Source of the DNA: Thalassomonas haliotis | GTDB lineage: Bacteria; Pseudomonadota; Gammaproteobacteria; Enterobacterales; Alteromonadaceae | DNA length: 64,000 nucleotides | Direction of reading: 5' to 3' | Assembly (NCBI RefSeq): GCF_028657945.1 | Contig: NZ_CP059693.1 | Coordinates: forward strand, 3,472,001-3,536,000 | Translations under genes and position numbers: made by a program | Notes under the pieces: generated by a model | Databases searched by the model: none | Seen by the model: only the letters and a program-made list of their open reading frames with translations | Told to the model about the DNA's origin: nothing | Part shown: one piece after another, positions 16,994 to 25,734 of the stretch | Numbering within the stretch: the first letter of the stretch is position 1 | Layout of the letters: every line of letters begins with the position of its first letter

Positions 16994-18163
16994 TCAGTTT
17001 CTAATGATGTGGTGATTGTTCTGCTCGTCTCTGAGCACATCATTATTCAAATAATGGATAAACCTGGCCTCACCATACTGATTGGGCAAACCATCGTTGA
17101 TCATAGTATTTCCCCGGACCAGATTTGCACCATAGGTTAACCGCACATAACTGCGGATCCCTTCCTCGGCAGAATCAATAATAGTGTTGTTAATATACTG
17201 ATGCGGTAAGCCCGCCTGCCCCGGTTGCGTATCTGCCGGCGGACGGTTGTCGGCAAAAATACCATAACTGCCCGCGTTAATAATGGTGTTGTTTTTAATG
17301 CGGATATCCTGGCCAATGGCAATAACACCGTTGCCTGAGCCGGTATTGATGACATTATTTTCTAAAACAACCTGGTTGCCGCCGATTTGGATGCCGTTAT
17401 TTTGGTAGACGGCAAAAGGATCCTGCCCGTAGTAGGACACCTGGTTATCACTGATCAGGGTGTCCCGGCTTAAGGCATTGGCCTGAATGCCTTCCGACGC
17501 AGTATTGTGTACCAGATTATGCTGAACCCGCAGGCCCTGCAAATCGTGAGGGTAAACCTGCTGCTCGACACCATCACATACTAAGGTACGATAAAGGCCG
17601 GTGTAGCCCAAATACATACCTTCACCCCTTTGGGTATTGTGGATCCAGTTATGATGGATATTGAGGTTAGCCAAAGTGAAGTTGCCTGCCTGGGTATCTG
17701 ACTCACAAGTAGGATCAGTTTTTGCCATAATACCGGCAAAATCTGCCTGGTATATTTCGATGTTATTCACTTCAATATCCGTCGAGCGTTTCTCTATGCC
17801 TAATGTACCGCCAAGACGAATACCATAATGATTATCGGCATCACCTGTGCCCGATAAATTAACATGGCTCGACTGCTGAATGCTGATGGCATAATGGTAG
17901 GGCATGGTTTCTAAGACCCCGCCGCAGTTTTTAACAACAACAGGTTCGTTTGCTGTGCCGTGAATATTAGTTAACTTCATCGGACCGCGCTGACCGGCGG
18001 CAAGGCACAGGGTTTGCCCGGGCATAATCCCCTGCTCTGCGCCGTCAAAAGCATAATGGCTTAAAGGCAGGGTAAAGTCGCAGCCACAGTCTTCACTGGC
18101 AATAGCCCCGCCTGAGAACAGCCCGGATGTGATCAACACACCGATAAATTTATATTGCATCAT
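16994..18163 (-). CDS. Secreted right-handed parallel beta-helix protein
   Basis: The 389-residue product has a signal peptide (about 1-22) and then many short repeats of the beta-helix type (Asn-rich turns such as NNIEIYQADF, HHNWIHN, QHNLVHN, ENNVINTG, KNNTIINAG, INNTIID), typical of pectate-lyase-like or NosD/DUF1565 folds. I see no catalytic signature that names a substrate. The start at 18163 follows AAGGAG by 4 bp; a longer in-frame start at 18196 lacks this. Three cysteines near the mature N-terminus (CGC, C) may form disulfides. Probably periplasmic or extracellular and possibly polysaccharide-binding. Confidence 0.75.
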   Translation of the reverse strand: MMQYKFIGVLITSGLFSGGAIASEDCGCDFTLPLSHYAFDGAEQGIMPGQTLCLAAGQRGPMKLTNIHGTANEPVVVKNCGGVLETMPYHYAISIQQSSHVNLSGTGDADNHYGIRLGGTLGIEKRSTDIEVNNIEIYQADFAGIMAKTDPTCESDTQAGNFTLANLNIHHNWIHNTQRGEGMYLGYTGLYRTLVCDGVEQQVYPHDLQGLRVQHNLVHNTASEGIQANALSRDTLISDNQVSYYGQDPFAVYQNNGIQIGGNQVVLENNVINTGSGNGVIAIGQDIRIKNNTIINAGSYGIFADNRPPADTQPGQAGLPHQYINNTIIDSAEEGIRSYVRLTYGANLVRGNTMINDGLPNQYGEARFIHYLNNDVLRDEQNNHHIIRN

Positions 18164-18440
18164 GTAACTCCTTTTAAACATATCTCTTGATTTCACCGGT
18201 ATGAATCAAGGTAAGAGGACAAATTTCCAAAAGTCTAAATGAATCCTGGCCGCAGACAAGTCTGCCAGCCCTCCCTGACTGGGGGGGATAAAAATAAAAA
18301 AGCCAGAAAACAGGCGTAAAATGGACTGAGTTAACAATGCCTGTCGGGAGAAAATCGCCATGAATATACCGGCCATTTGAACAGTGAAAATGTACGGCGA
18401 CGCGTGGATGAATGCTCATGTCAAGGCCAGCGGCAGCGAA

Positions 18441-19091
18441 TTATTGGCTTTTTCGGTATACCCCAAAATGAACAAAATCATACTCTGTACGTTTACCGGG
18501 ACGCACTTTTCTCGGTACCACATGTTTCACCGGCGGCAACGACAGTAAATAGGCGGCAATAGCAATGGCATCATCGTCTGTTATTTTCGCGTATGCCGGC
18601 CAGGGCATAACAGACAAGGTATGTTGGCCATACTGGTTAACCCCGCTGCGCAGCATTTCAATGATATCACTCTCGTTCCAAAGCCCTATGCCGGTATCGG
18701 GATCTGAGGTCAGATTGCCGGGAAACACCACGCCGGGATTAGCTTGTGTCAAGGGATCAGAGAAGGCAATACCGGTTCGCGATCCCGCCAGCAAGCGGTG
18801 AAGATTAGGAGAGCCAACAAGCGCACCGTCGGTATGGCAAGTACTGCACCCCAGTAACTCAACCATATATTTGCCGTGCGCGACCTGCTCTTTGGAGTAA
18901 TAGCGCTCGGTTAACACCACAGGTTCAGGTGCAGAAAGCATAGTGGAAGGTTCGAGTAACTCATAATCGGGTTTGTCGGTGCCCGTGGTGGTACAGGCAG
19001 CGACTAAAATAAACAACATAAAAAGAAGCAAATCGGCGGCGGTTCTGCCGGCAGACATTTGCGGGGGAGTGATGGCGACCCTAGAATTCAT
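18441..19091 (-). CDS. Lipoprotein c-type cytochrome
   Basis: The 216-residue protein has a lipobox LVAAC with the lipid-bearing Cys at 33 and one heme-binding motif CSTCH at 82-86. A later Met in SVMPWPAY is the likely sixth ligand. The fold is that of a mono-heme class I cytochrome c, as in the small subunits of alcohol or sorbitol dehydrogenases. It would be anchored in the periplasm as an electron carrier. No dehydrogenase is adjacent, so the partner is unknown. GGAG precedes the chosen ATG by 6 bp; another ATG at 19109 is possible. Confidence 0.85.
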   Translation of the reverse strand: MNSRVAITPPQMSAGRTAADLLLFMLFILVAACTTTGTDKPDYELLEPSTMLSAPEPVVLTERYYSKEQVAHGKYMVELLGCSTCHTDGALVGSPNLHRLLAGSRTGIAFSDPLTQANPGVVFPGNLTSDPDTGIGLWNESDIIEMLRSGVNQYGQHTLSVMPWPAYAKITDDDAIAIAAYLLSLPPVKHVVPRKVRPGKRTEYDFVHFGVYRKSQ

Positions 19092-19109
19092 GGTTATCTC
19101 CGTTACCAA

Positions 19110-19525
19110 AAATAATTGCTAGTAGAATAAAACTAGTGATTAAAGTGCTTCGGTTCAAACCCGATTGGCAAAATAAGGAGGGTTTTCATTATTTAGTTGT
19201 TTTATATCAAATTTACTCGCCAATTCGACTTATGGCATTTGTGGAGCGTCCATCTAATCACCCAAACATGCGTTAGCAAAAAACTGCTGCCTACTCCCTG
19301 ATATCCAGGTAATGAATTACCTGATAAAGCGCAGAGGAAACCGGTGGCTTGTAGATGTACAGCACCCCATACAATAATGAAGAATGAGCCTAAAACAATA
19401 TCTAAACATAACCTGATTTATCTTGTGATTTGGTCTTTTATTAATAGTGCTATCCAAGCCAAAAAGGAGAGCGCTATTTCAATACAGCTTATCAGTTAAC
19501 CGCTGCCCTAAAAGCAGCAAGCAAA
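19110..19525. other. Intergenic region without a recognised gene
   Basis: Between the cytochrome gene and the symE/symR unit there is no convincing reading frame, hairpin or repeat. Base composition is AT-richer than the neighbouring genes. Confidence 0.5.
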
Positions 19526-19600
19526 GTCGCAACCCCTGAGTGATGAAGACACCCAGAGGTCGCTAACCACAACGAACTAAACAGGAGTACGTCATGGCTG
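19526..19600 (-). ncRNA. symR: Candidate SymR-like antisense RNA
   Basis: On the minus strand a TATGAT -10 box (19607-19612) would start a transcript near 19600. It covers the symE start codon and ribosome-binding site and ends with a stem-loop at 19526-19563 (CCCCTGAGTG paired imperfectly with ACACCCAGAGG). The stretch GTGGTTAGCGA followed by a hairpin resembles what I recall of E. coli SymR. SymR blocks translation of the SymE toxin by pairing. The -35 box is poor and the T tract weak, so this rests on position and resemblance. Confidence 0.5.
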
Positions 19601-19887
19601 AATATCATCATACGTCAGAGCCAGGCTCGGCAAAAGTAAAATATCCCATTTATCGGCAACTTACCGTGCAGGAAACCATTTGCGGCACGGCAGCGAAAAG
19701 CCGCGGTATCGGGATTAACTATGTGCCGGTAAAGCTTGAACCCTGTATTGTGCTCAGGGGAAAGTGGCTCAAGCTGGCCGGTTTTTCCATTGGGGAAAAA
19801 ATCTCTATTGCGGTAAATCAGGGAGAAATTGTCATCACACCTAAACATGTGACAACGGTCGATACTAGCCAAGCTACAGAGAGCTAG
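19594..19887 (+). CDS. symE: SymE-like type I toxin
   Basis: The 97-residue protein has the SymE signature in its C-terminal half (LRGKWLKLAGFSIGEKISIAV ... GEIVI, about residues 54-82), which has an AbrB-like swapped-hairpin origin. SymE in E. coli is an SOS-induced protein that condenses the nucleoid or acts on RNA and is restrained by the antisense RNA SymR. Here CAGGAG precedes the ATG and a candidate SymR lies across it. A hairpin follows the gene. No clear LexA box was seen upstream. Confidence 0.8.
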   Translation: MAEYHHTSEPGSAKVKYPIYRQLTVQETICGTAAKSRGIGINYVPVKLEPCIVLRGKWLKLAGFSIGEKISIAVNQGEIVITPKHVTTVDTSQATES

Positions 19888-19905
19888 TACCAGTAAAGGG
19901 AAACT

Positions 19906-19939
19906 AAGCTGTTGTGCTACAAAGGAGGCACAACAGCTT
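19906..19939 (+). terminator. Hairpin after symE
   Basis: A 12-bp perfect stem (AAGCTGTTGTGC at 19906-19917 with 19928-19939) and a 10-base loop follow the symE stop by 18 bp. There is no strong T tract. It could also serve the convergent membrane-gene operon. Confidence 0.5.
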
Positions 19940-19983
19940 GTATTGTAAAGATACAATTCCAGACACCCAAGTGCGTACCTCCA

Positions 19984-20457
19984 TTAGTGTTTTTTCCTGC
20001 CTAACTCTTTTTCTACAGCCTCTTTTGCTTCTTGAATATCAGCAAAAAACTCCCATTGGTATTGCACGAATGCCGTATACTGCTTCCCCGAAAGTAAATA
20101 AATTGCCGCAAATAATATCAATATATCGATAAAACAAAAGATTAAGGCAGCATCAGAGCTTTGCAGCAATAATGCGGGTAAACCAATAACGACTAAAATT
20201 ACCGCGTAATATTTCAGCACCTTAGCAGCAATAAATGAACCTTTAATCACTCTAAAATTTGTAATACTGAAAAAGATCACGAGCGCGGCAAGTAAACCAA
20301 GGCTCCACTGTGCAGATAATTTATAGTAGGTATTGATAATAACTGATAAAGAAATTCCCGTACCGGCAATAAGCAGCATAGTGGTCAATAGAAAAAGGCC
20401 AATGTTTTTTCTCGGCGAAAGTAAACCAACGACTTCATTGTCTTTATATTCTGACAT
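19984..20457 (-). CDS. Four-helix membrane protein of unknown function
   Basis: The 157-residue product has four hydrophobic segments (about 18-40, 52-70, 88-104, 107-127) and a charged C-terminal tail (EAKEAVEKELGRKKH). No family is recognised. It is the last gene of a minus-strand set of three that is visibly more AT-rich than the flanking genes and looks acquired. A 96-bp gap separates it from the preceding gene. Confidence 0.6.
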   Translation of the reverse strand: MSEYKDNEVVGLLSPRKNIGLFLLTTMLLIAGTGISLSVIINTYYKLSAQWSLGLLAALVIFFSITNFRVIKGSFIAAKVLKYYAVILVVIGLPALLLQSSDAALIFCFIDILILFAAIYLLSGKQYTAFVQYQWEFFADIQEAKEAVEKELGRKKH

Positions 20458-20553
20458 TCCTGCACCAACTCTTCATAAATAACAAAGGCAAGCGTACTTC
20501 CCTATATAGCCACAGTAAATAGCATCTACACGTAAATAAAAGGCTTAAATCAG

Positions 20554-21018
20554 CTATTTTCCCTTCCGACCTTCGAGGCTTTCCTTGCCAGGCGATATTT
20601 GTTCTAATTGAGTTTGAACATCATCTTTCAAAGTGGTGTTTTTAATGACTTGACTGGTCACTGCCATATACAACTTCTGAACTTGCTCACTCGAAAGGTT
20701 TCCTTCTTTATTTGCTTTGGCAATTGATTGAAAAAGTTCTTCTATCTCAGGCCTAAATTGATGCTTATTAAAAAAAACGCCAATAAGTCCCCGAAGATTA
20801 ACGACCAATACACAGCCCAAAATAAGATTCCAAGCATTAAGTGCTTCTTTACTGACAAAGGTCCATGTTGCGACAAGAGGCGAAAATATCTGACTTAACG
20901 CCCAAAGGCCTCCTCCTAAAATAGTTCCGTAAGCGGTTTTATCCCAGTGCCTAAGTAAAAATAAGTTGGTTGCTCTAAATATCGCTGCTGACACCTTATT
21001 CCTCAAACTCTCAGCCAT
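20554..21018 (-). CDS. Two-helix membrane protein of unknown function
   Basis: The 154-residue product has two hydrophobic segments (about 30-56 and 60-83) followed by a hydrophilic C-terminal half rich in Glu, Gln and Lys (about 84-154), probably cytosolic. No family is recognised. It starts 2 bp after the stop of the upstream gene, so the two are in one operon. Confidence 0.6.
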   Translation of the reverse strand: MAESLRNKVSAAIFRATNLFLLRHWDKTAYGTILGGGLWALSQIFSPLVATWTFVSKEALNAWNLILGCVLVVNLRGLIGVFFNKHQFRPEIEELFQSIAKANKEGNLSSEQVQKLYMAVTSQVIKNTTLKDDVQTQLEQISPGKESLEGRKGK

Positions 21019-21020
21019 AA

Positions 21021-21677
21021 TTATCTTCCTTGAAATTCAAATACGGGTTTGTTCACTAACACTGAACTTTCAATTTCTTTCAAGTCTTCAGCAGAAATAA
21101 TCTTTTTGCCTTTACCGCCATCAGTGAAGTCAATATTTTTTTGATTATCCAATACAAACTGGATTATTAAACGAGACTCATGCTCATTATTACCAAAATA
21201 TCCCATTTGAATACGATATCGCATCACTTCATCACGAAAGTTGATGAGTACCAATAAAGTAATAATAAAAAAATTAGGAATGAACAAAGTAAGCGCTGAA
21301 ACTGATACATTATCGAACAAGTAAGGTATTAATACATTCATTAATAACAGCAAGGTTAATAAAGTAATAGTAATAAATAGAGTTTTACGTGACTGCCTAG
21401 AATTCATAATAAAAGCAATACTTTTATTGGAATATTTATTATACAAATCAATATTTTTTAATGCCTTAGTTTTTATATCTGATGCCACTCTAATCCAAGC
21501 TATAACAGCAAAAAAACCTGCGACTTGCACGATTTGACTTGTCCAGGACTCAGCGTCAAACTGACTATTGATACTCAAAAAAAAGATTAATATGAATAAC
21601 ATGACAAATCGACGGCCGAAGAGACCAACTATTTTAATTAAAAACTTATCCCAATAAGTTTTAAGACTTTGTCTCAC
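21021..21677 (-). CDS. Four-helix membrane protein of unknown function
   Basis: The 218-residue product has hydrophobic segments at about 22-38, 48-66, 97-121 and 127-147 and a soluble C-terminal part of about 70 residues. It is first in the three-gene minus-strand set with the genes at 20554 and 19984. No family is recognised. AT-rich codons and Phe/Ile/Leu/Asn-rich composition differ from neighbours. The layout of small co-transcribed membrane proteins next to a toxin gene would fit an accessory defence or stress island, but nothing in the sequence proves it. Confidence 0.6.
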   Translation of the reverse strand: MRQSLKTYWDKFLIKIVGLFGRRFVMLFILIFFLSINSQFDAESWTSQIVQVAGFFAVIAWIRVASDIKTKALKNIDLYNKYSNKSIAFIMNSRQSRKTLFITITLLTLLLLMNVLIPYLFDNVSVSALTLFIPNFFIITLLVLINFRDEVMRYRIQMGYFGNNEHESRLIIQFVLDNQKNIDFTDGGKGKKIISAEDLKEIESSVLVNKPVFEFQGR

Positions 21678-21999
21678 TTAGAATTCCTTATCCACTAGCA
21701 AAGCACCATATATTAGCGGTGGCCCCTGAACTTCACAAGTGGCGATAAAGCCCCCCTTATGTTTTTGAATGGAATTACTTTCATTATTTAACCAACCCAG
21801 AAAGAAAACGGAGTCATTGGCTCATATTTAAATGATTTAAAAATATAAATATCACTTGCGTATTGCGTCAAACTTCGGCAAAAGCGATAATCAACGCCAT
21901 TATTGCCGTGACTATTTTCTAAAAAATAACCACATTGGCCGATCATTTAGCTCACTTTGTACTGCAAACATGATCCCTTAAAAAGAATCAAAAAACCAT
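21678..21999. other. Divergent intergenic region, nothing specific seen
   Basis: This AT-rich gap of 322 bp must hold the promoters of sbcB (plus) and of the three-gene operon (minus). I could not identify either with confidence, nor any repeat. Confidence 0.5.
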
Positions 22000-23439
22000 A
22001 TGACCTACGACTCCAACACCCCTTCCATCTTGTGGCATGACTACGAAACCTGGGGAGTGTCTCCCAAATACGATAAGCCTTCGCAGTTCGCCGGCATCCG
22101 CACCGATTTAGATCTCAATATTATTTCCGAACCTGAGGTGTTTTATTGCCAGCCGCCGCAAGATTATCTGCCGCAACCGGAAGCCTGTTTGGTCACCGGC
22201 ATCACGCCGCAAAAAGCGCAGCGCGAAGGTTTAACCGAAGCGGAGTTTGCCAGCCGTATCCATGCACTTTTCAGCCAGCCCAATACCTGCGTTGCCGGTT
22301 ATAACAACATTCGCTTTGACGATGAAGTTACCCGTTATATGTTTTACCGTAACTTTTATGACCCCTACGCCCGCGAATGGCAGCATGGCAACAGCCGCTG
22401 GGATATTATCGATATGGTGCGTGCCTGTTACGCCCTGCGCCCTGAGGGCATTAACTGGCCGACAAACGATGAAGGTAAGGTCAGTTTCCGCCTGGAATTA
22501 CTGACCAAAGCCAATGGCATCAGCCATGAAGCGGCACATGATGCCATGAGTGATGTTTATGCCACTATCGCCATGGCAAAACTCATTAAAGAAAAGCAGC
22601 CGAAACTCTATGACTTTATTTTTAATCTCAAAAATAAACGCCAGGTGGCGGAGCTGATTGATGTTTATAATATGACGCCGATTGTGCACACTTCCAGCCG
22701 GATATCATCCGAGCATGGCTGCACCAGTTGGTTTGCGCCGGTGAGCTATCACCCCACCAATAAAAATGCCGTTATTGCCGTTGACCTGGCACAAGATCCC
22801 GAGCCGTTATTAAACCTGAGCAGCGAAGACATCAAAGCGCGTTTATATACCAAACGCCAGGATTTGGCCGAAGGCGAATTGCCTATCCCGGTGAAACTGA
22901 TTCATATCAATAAGTGCCCTGTTGTCTCTCCGGCGAAAACCTTGTTGCCGGAAAATGCCGCCCGGCTCAAGATCCCCCGGGAACAGTGTCTGGCAAACTT
23001 AGCCAAGCTCAAGGGTCATGATGTCCTCAGGGATAAACTCAGCGATGTCTTTATGCCGGATTTTGAGGGCGAAGAAACGCCGGATGCCGAACATGCCCTT
23101 TACGGCGGTGAGTTTTTCTCCGCCAGCGACAAGGCGCAGATGGAAGTATTACATGCCATGGAGGTGGAACAACTGGCAGGCCATGATTTCCAGTTTCAGG
23201 ATCCGCGCCTGCCTACCCTGCTGTTTAGGTATCGTGCCCGTAATTTCCCGCTGACCTTAACCAGTGAAGAATTGCAAAAATGGCAGCAGTACAGCAGCAA
23301 TAAACTGCAATACGGCGGCCAGGGCATTTTAAGTCTGGACGAGTTTATGATGAAGCTGGAAAACCTGGCGATGGAGCATGAAAATAACCCGGAAAAAATG
23401 GCGGTGTTAAAGGCGCTCTACCAATACGTGCAAAACTGA
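22000..23439 (+). CDS. sbcB: Exodeoxyribonuclease I
   Basis: The 479-residue protein matches ExoI in length and order: an N-terminal DEDDh exonuclease domain (HDYETWG with D14 and E16; HDAMSDVYATI near 176-186), then the SH3-like and C-terminal helical parts (WFAPVSYHP ... LLFRYRARNFP, LSLDEFM). It degrades single-stranded DNA 3' to 5' and acts in recombination and mismatch repair. It is transcribed alone, with a strong terminator after it. Confidence 0.96.
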   Translation: MTYDSNTPSILWHDYETWGVSPKYDKPSQFAGIRTDLDLNIISEPEVFYCQPPQDYLPQPEACLVTGITPQKAQREGLTEAEFASRIHALFSQPNTCVAGYNNIRFDDEVTRYMFYRNFYDPYAREWQHGNSRWDIIDMVRACYALRPEGINWPTNDEGKVSFRLELLTKANGISHEAAHDAMSDVYATIAMAKLIKEKQPKLYDFIFNLKNKRQVAELIDVYNMTPIVHTSSRISSEHGCTSWFAPVSYHPTNKNAVIAVDLAQDPEPLLNLSSEDIKARLYTKRQDLAEGELPIPVKLIHINKCPVVSPAKTLLPENAARLKIPREQCLANLAKLKGHDVLRDKLSDVFMPDFEGEETPDAEHALYGGEFFSASDKAQMEVLHAMEVEQLAGHDFQFQDPRLPTLLFRYRARNFPLTLTSEELQKWQQYSSNKLQYGGQGILSLDEFMMKLENLAMEHENNPEKMAVLKALYQYVQN

Positions 23440-23463
23440 TCTAAACATAGCCAAAGCCGTATC

Positions 23464-23503
23464 AAAAAATGCCCGTTCAGGTAATTCCTGCCGGGCATTT
23501 TTT
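23464..23503. terminator. Bidirectional terminator between sbcB and the dehydrogenase gene
   Basis: AAAAAATGCCCG pairs perfectly with CGGGCATTTTTT over 12 bp, with an inner CAGG/CCTG stem. A and T runs on both sides allow termination in either direction, as expected between convergent genes. Confidence 0.85.
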
Positions 23504-23571
23504 ATATTCGGGATGTTGGGCAGGCCATGCTCACATGAATGAGAAAGCATGGCTTTTTTAAAAAGCGCTCA

Positions 23572-24438
23572 CTATTTTTTAAAGCGGGAAATTAAGCTGG
23601 ACGTATCCCAGCGGTTGCCGCCGTTTTCCTGCACTTCCTGATAAAAGCCATCGACCATTTTCGTCATCGGCAAATCCAGGTTATGCTTTTTCGCTTCTTC
23701 AAAGGCAATAGCCAAATCTTTACGCATCCAGTCAACGGCAAAGCCAAAGTCATACTCACCGGCAAACATGGTTTTGTAGCGGTTTTCCATTTGCCAGGAG
23801 CCTGCCGCCCCCTTGGCAATAGTTTCCACCAGGGCATCGGGATCTAAGCCCACCTGCTCGGCAAAATGGAAACCTTCCGCCAATCCCTGCACCACACCGG
23901 CAATACAAATTTGATTGACCATTTTCGCCAGCTGGCCGCTGCCCACAGGACCCATCAGTTTGCTAAAGCGTGCATAAGCATCCATCACCGGCGCTACCTG
24001 TTCGTATATGTCCTGCTCACCGCCTAACATCACCGTCAGTACGCCATTTTCGGCGCCTGCCTGGCCGCCGGATACCGGAGCATCTAAAAAGTGTTTGCCC
24101 TGCTCTTCGGCAATCACGTCCAGTTCACGGGCAAGCTCAGCCGATGCCGTAGTATGGTCCACTAAAATTGCCCCCTCAGCCAGTCCGGCGAAAATACCGT
24201 CTTCCCCCAGTACCACCTGACGCACATCGTCGTCATTACCGACACAGCTAAACACCAGCTCACATCCTTTTGCCGCCAATGCCGGAGTTTGTGCGCTTGT
24301 GCCGCCATATTGCTGACACCACTGCTGTGCTTTTTCACTGCTGCGGTTATAGACACAAACCTGATATCCGGCTTTTTGTAAGTGACCGGCCATGGGATAA
24401 CCCATTACCCCAAGACCGATAAATGCAACTTTTTTCAT
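23572..24438 (-). CDS. NAD(P)-dependent beta-hydroxyacid dehydrogenase
   Basis: The 288-residue protein belongs to the 3-hydroxyisobutyrate/6-phosphogluconate dehydrogenase superfamily. It has the Rossmann motif GLGVMGYPMA (8-17), the substrate-binding segment DAPVSGGQAGAENG (about 118-131) and the catalytic Lys in GQLAKMVNQ (about 168-176). Likely substrates are 2-hydroxy-3-oxopropionate, succinate semialdehyde or 3-hydroxyisobutyrate; the sequence alone does not decide. It stands alone, so pathway context is missing. Confidence 0.88.
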   Translation of the reverse strand: MKKVAFIGLGVMGYPMAGHLQKAGYQVCVYNRSSEKAQQWCQQYGGTSAQTPALAAKGCELVFSCVGNDDDVRQVVLGEDGIFAGLAEGAILVDHTTASAELARELDVIAEEQGKHFLDAPVSGGQAGAENGVLTVMLGGEQDIYEQVAPVMDAYARFSKLMGPVGSGQLAKMVNQICIAGVVQGLAEGFHFAEQVGLDPDALVETIAKGAAGSWQMENRYKTMFAGEYDFGFAVDWMRKDLAIAFEEAKKHNLDLPMTKMVDGFYQEVQENGGNRWDTSSLISRFKK

Positions 24439-24673
24439 GGTGAACTCCTTAACTGACTATCAATCTAATGACTGAGGGCTAAATTTTTATGGCAGCAGTC
24501 TACTGAAATTTTGCCCCCGGCACTACCACAGCTTTCGTTTTTGCCAGTATTTTTTATCTGCGACAGACAATGCATGCAGCAGGCACAGATGATGTTTGTT
24601 TTTCAGGCAAAATATTGCCAGGTAGCTTGCTTTAATATACTTTTTGAACTAGATTTCCCATAATTAAATAGCC

Positions 24674-24688
24674 TATAATTAAATTGCG
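24674..24688 (+). promoter_or_regulatory. Candidate OhrR operator upstream of the peroxidase gene
   Basis: TATAATT-A-AATTGCG at 24674-24688 matches 12 of 15 positions of the known OhrR-type box TACAATT-A-AATTGTA. A partial second copy of the same core (ATAATTAAAT) lies about 14 bp upstream. The gene pair downstream encodes a peroxidase and an OhrR-like sensor, so autoregulation by peroxide is plausible. The rest of the gap from 24439 shows nothing specific. Confidence 0.4.
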
Positions 24689-24749
24689 CACAACCTATGT
24701 CGAACGATATCAAATTCCACAGTGCGCCCCAAAGCCAACAGGAAAACAC

Positions 24750-25232
24750 ATGAGTCAGAGTATTTATGATTTTAGCGCCCAAGACTATAAAGGCGACCAG
24801 GTAGAGTTGAAGGATTATCAAGGCAAGGTGATGTTGATTGTCAATACCGCCAGTGCCTGTGGTTTCACGCCTCAGTATCAGGGTTTGCAGGAGTTGTATG
24901 CCAAACACCAGCAACAGGGCTTAGAGGTACTTGCCTTTCCCTGTAACCAGTTCCGCGAGCAGGAAAAAGGCGATAATGCAGAAATCAAGGCATTTTGCGA
25001 TCTGCAGTTTAATATCAAGTTCCCGCTATTCGGTAAAATTGATGTTAACGGCGATAACGCCCACCCGCTATTTAACTTCCTAAAAGAACAGGCGCCGGGC
25101 ATTTTAGGCAGTAAAAGCATCAAGTGGAACTTCACCAAGTTTTTAGTAAGCAAAGAAGGCAAAGTGATCAAACGTTATGCCCCGGCCACTAAGCCGCAAG
25201 CGATTGAAGCAGACATTGAAAAGCTGCTATGA
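24750..25232 (+). CDS. Glutathione peroxidase (thiol-dependent type)
   Basis: The 160-residue protein has the GPx fold with the peroxidatic Cys37 in NTASACGFTPQ, then the conserved FPCNQF motif (about 70-75) and WNF (about 133-135). It reduces hydrogen or organic peroxides in the cytosol; such bacterial Cys-type enzymes often use thioredoxin. The start at 24750 follows AGGAAA and skips a 22-residue extension that begins at 24684. It overlaps ohrR by 4 bp (ATGA). Confidence 0.93.
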   Translation: MSQSIYDFSAQDYKGDQVELKDYQGKVMLIVNTASACGFTPQYQGLQELYAKHQQQGLEVLAFPCNQFREQEKGDNAEIKAFCDLQFNIKFPLFGKIDVNGDNAHPLFNFLKEQAPGILGSKSIKWNFTKFLVSKEGKVIKRYAPATKPQAIEADIEKLL

Positions 25233-25663
25233 GCGACAACCTGCAGCTGGAAAAACAGCTTTGTTTTCGCCTTTACAGTGTCAACAAGGCCATGAACCGC
25301 TTATATGCGCCATTGCTTAAAGAGCTGGGCTTGACCTATCCCCAGTACCTGGTGATGCTGGCCTTGTGGGATAAACCCCAAGCAGTAACGGTAAAGCAGC
25401 TGGGAGAGTTACTGGATCTGGACTCGGGCACGCTCTCGCCGCTGTTAAAGCGCATGGAAAAACAAGAGTTATTGCATCGCAGCCGCAGTGCGTCCGACGA
25501 ACGCAGCGTGCAAGTATCCTTAAGCGCCCACGGTAAAAACATCCGCGCTAAGGCTAAACTGATCCCGGCAAAGATGTTTGCCAAAACCGGCCTGCCCATG
25601 GATGAATTCCTGGCGTTAAATAATCAGTTGGATCAATTGTTAGCTAAAATTAGCGACAGTTAA
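25229..25663 (+). CDS. MarR-family peroxide sensor, OhrR-like
   Basis: The 144-residue protein has a MarR winged helix-turn-helix and the OhrR-type N-terminal sensing Cys12 in QLCFRLYS, with Tyr residues nearby that help activate it (YAPLL, TYPQYL). OhrR repressors lose DNA binding when this Cys is oxidised by organic hydroperoxide. Coupling to a glutathione peroxidase gene, rather than to ohr, is the notable point. It probably represses its own operon via the box at 24674. Confidence 0.88.
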   Translation: MSDNLQLEKQLCFRLYSVNKAMNRLYAPLLKELGLTYPQYLVMLALWDKPQAVTVKQLGELLDLDSGTLSPLLKRMEKQELLHRSRSASDERSVQVSLSAHGKNIRAKAKLIPAKMFAKTGLPMDEFLALNNQLDQLLAKISDS

Positions 25664-25734
25664 GCGCAATTTTCCCGGCTTTGCCCTGTGCCCGAATAAA
25701 GGTTTAGGCTCACCGGGATATTTCACTCACGCCA

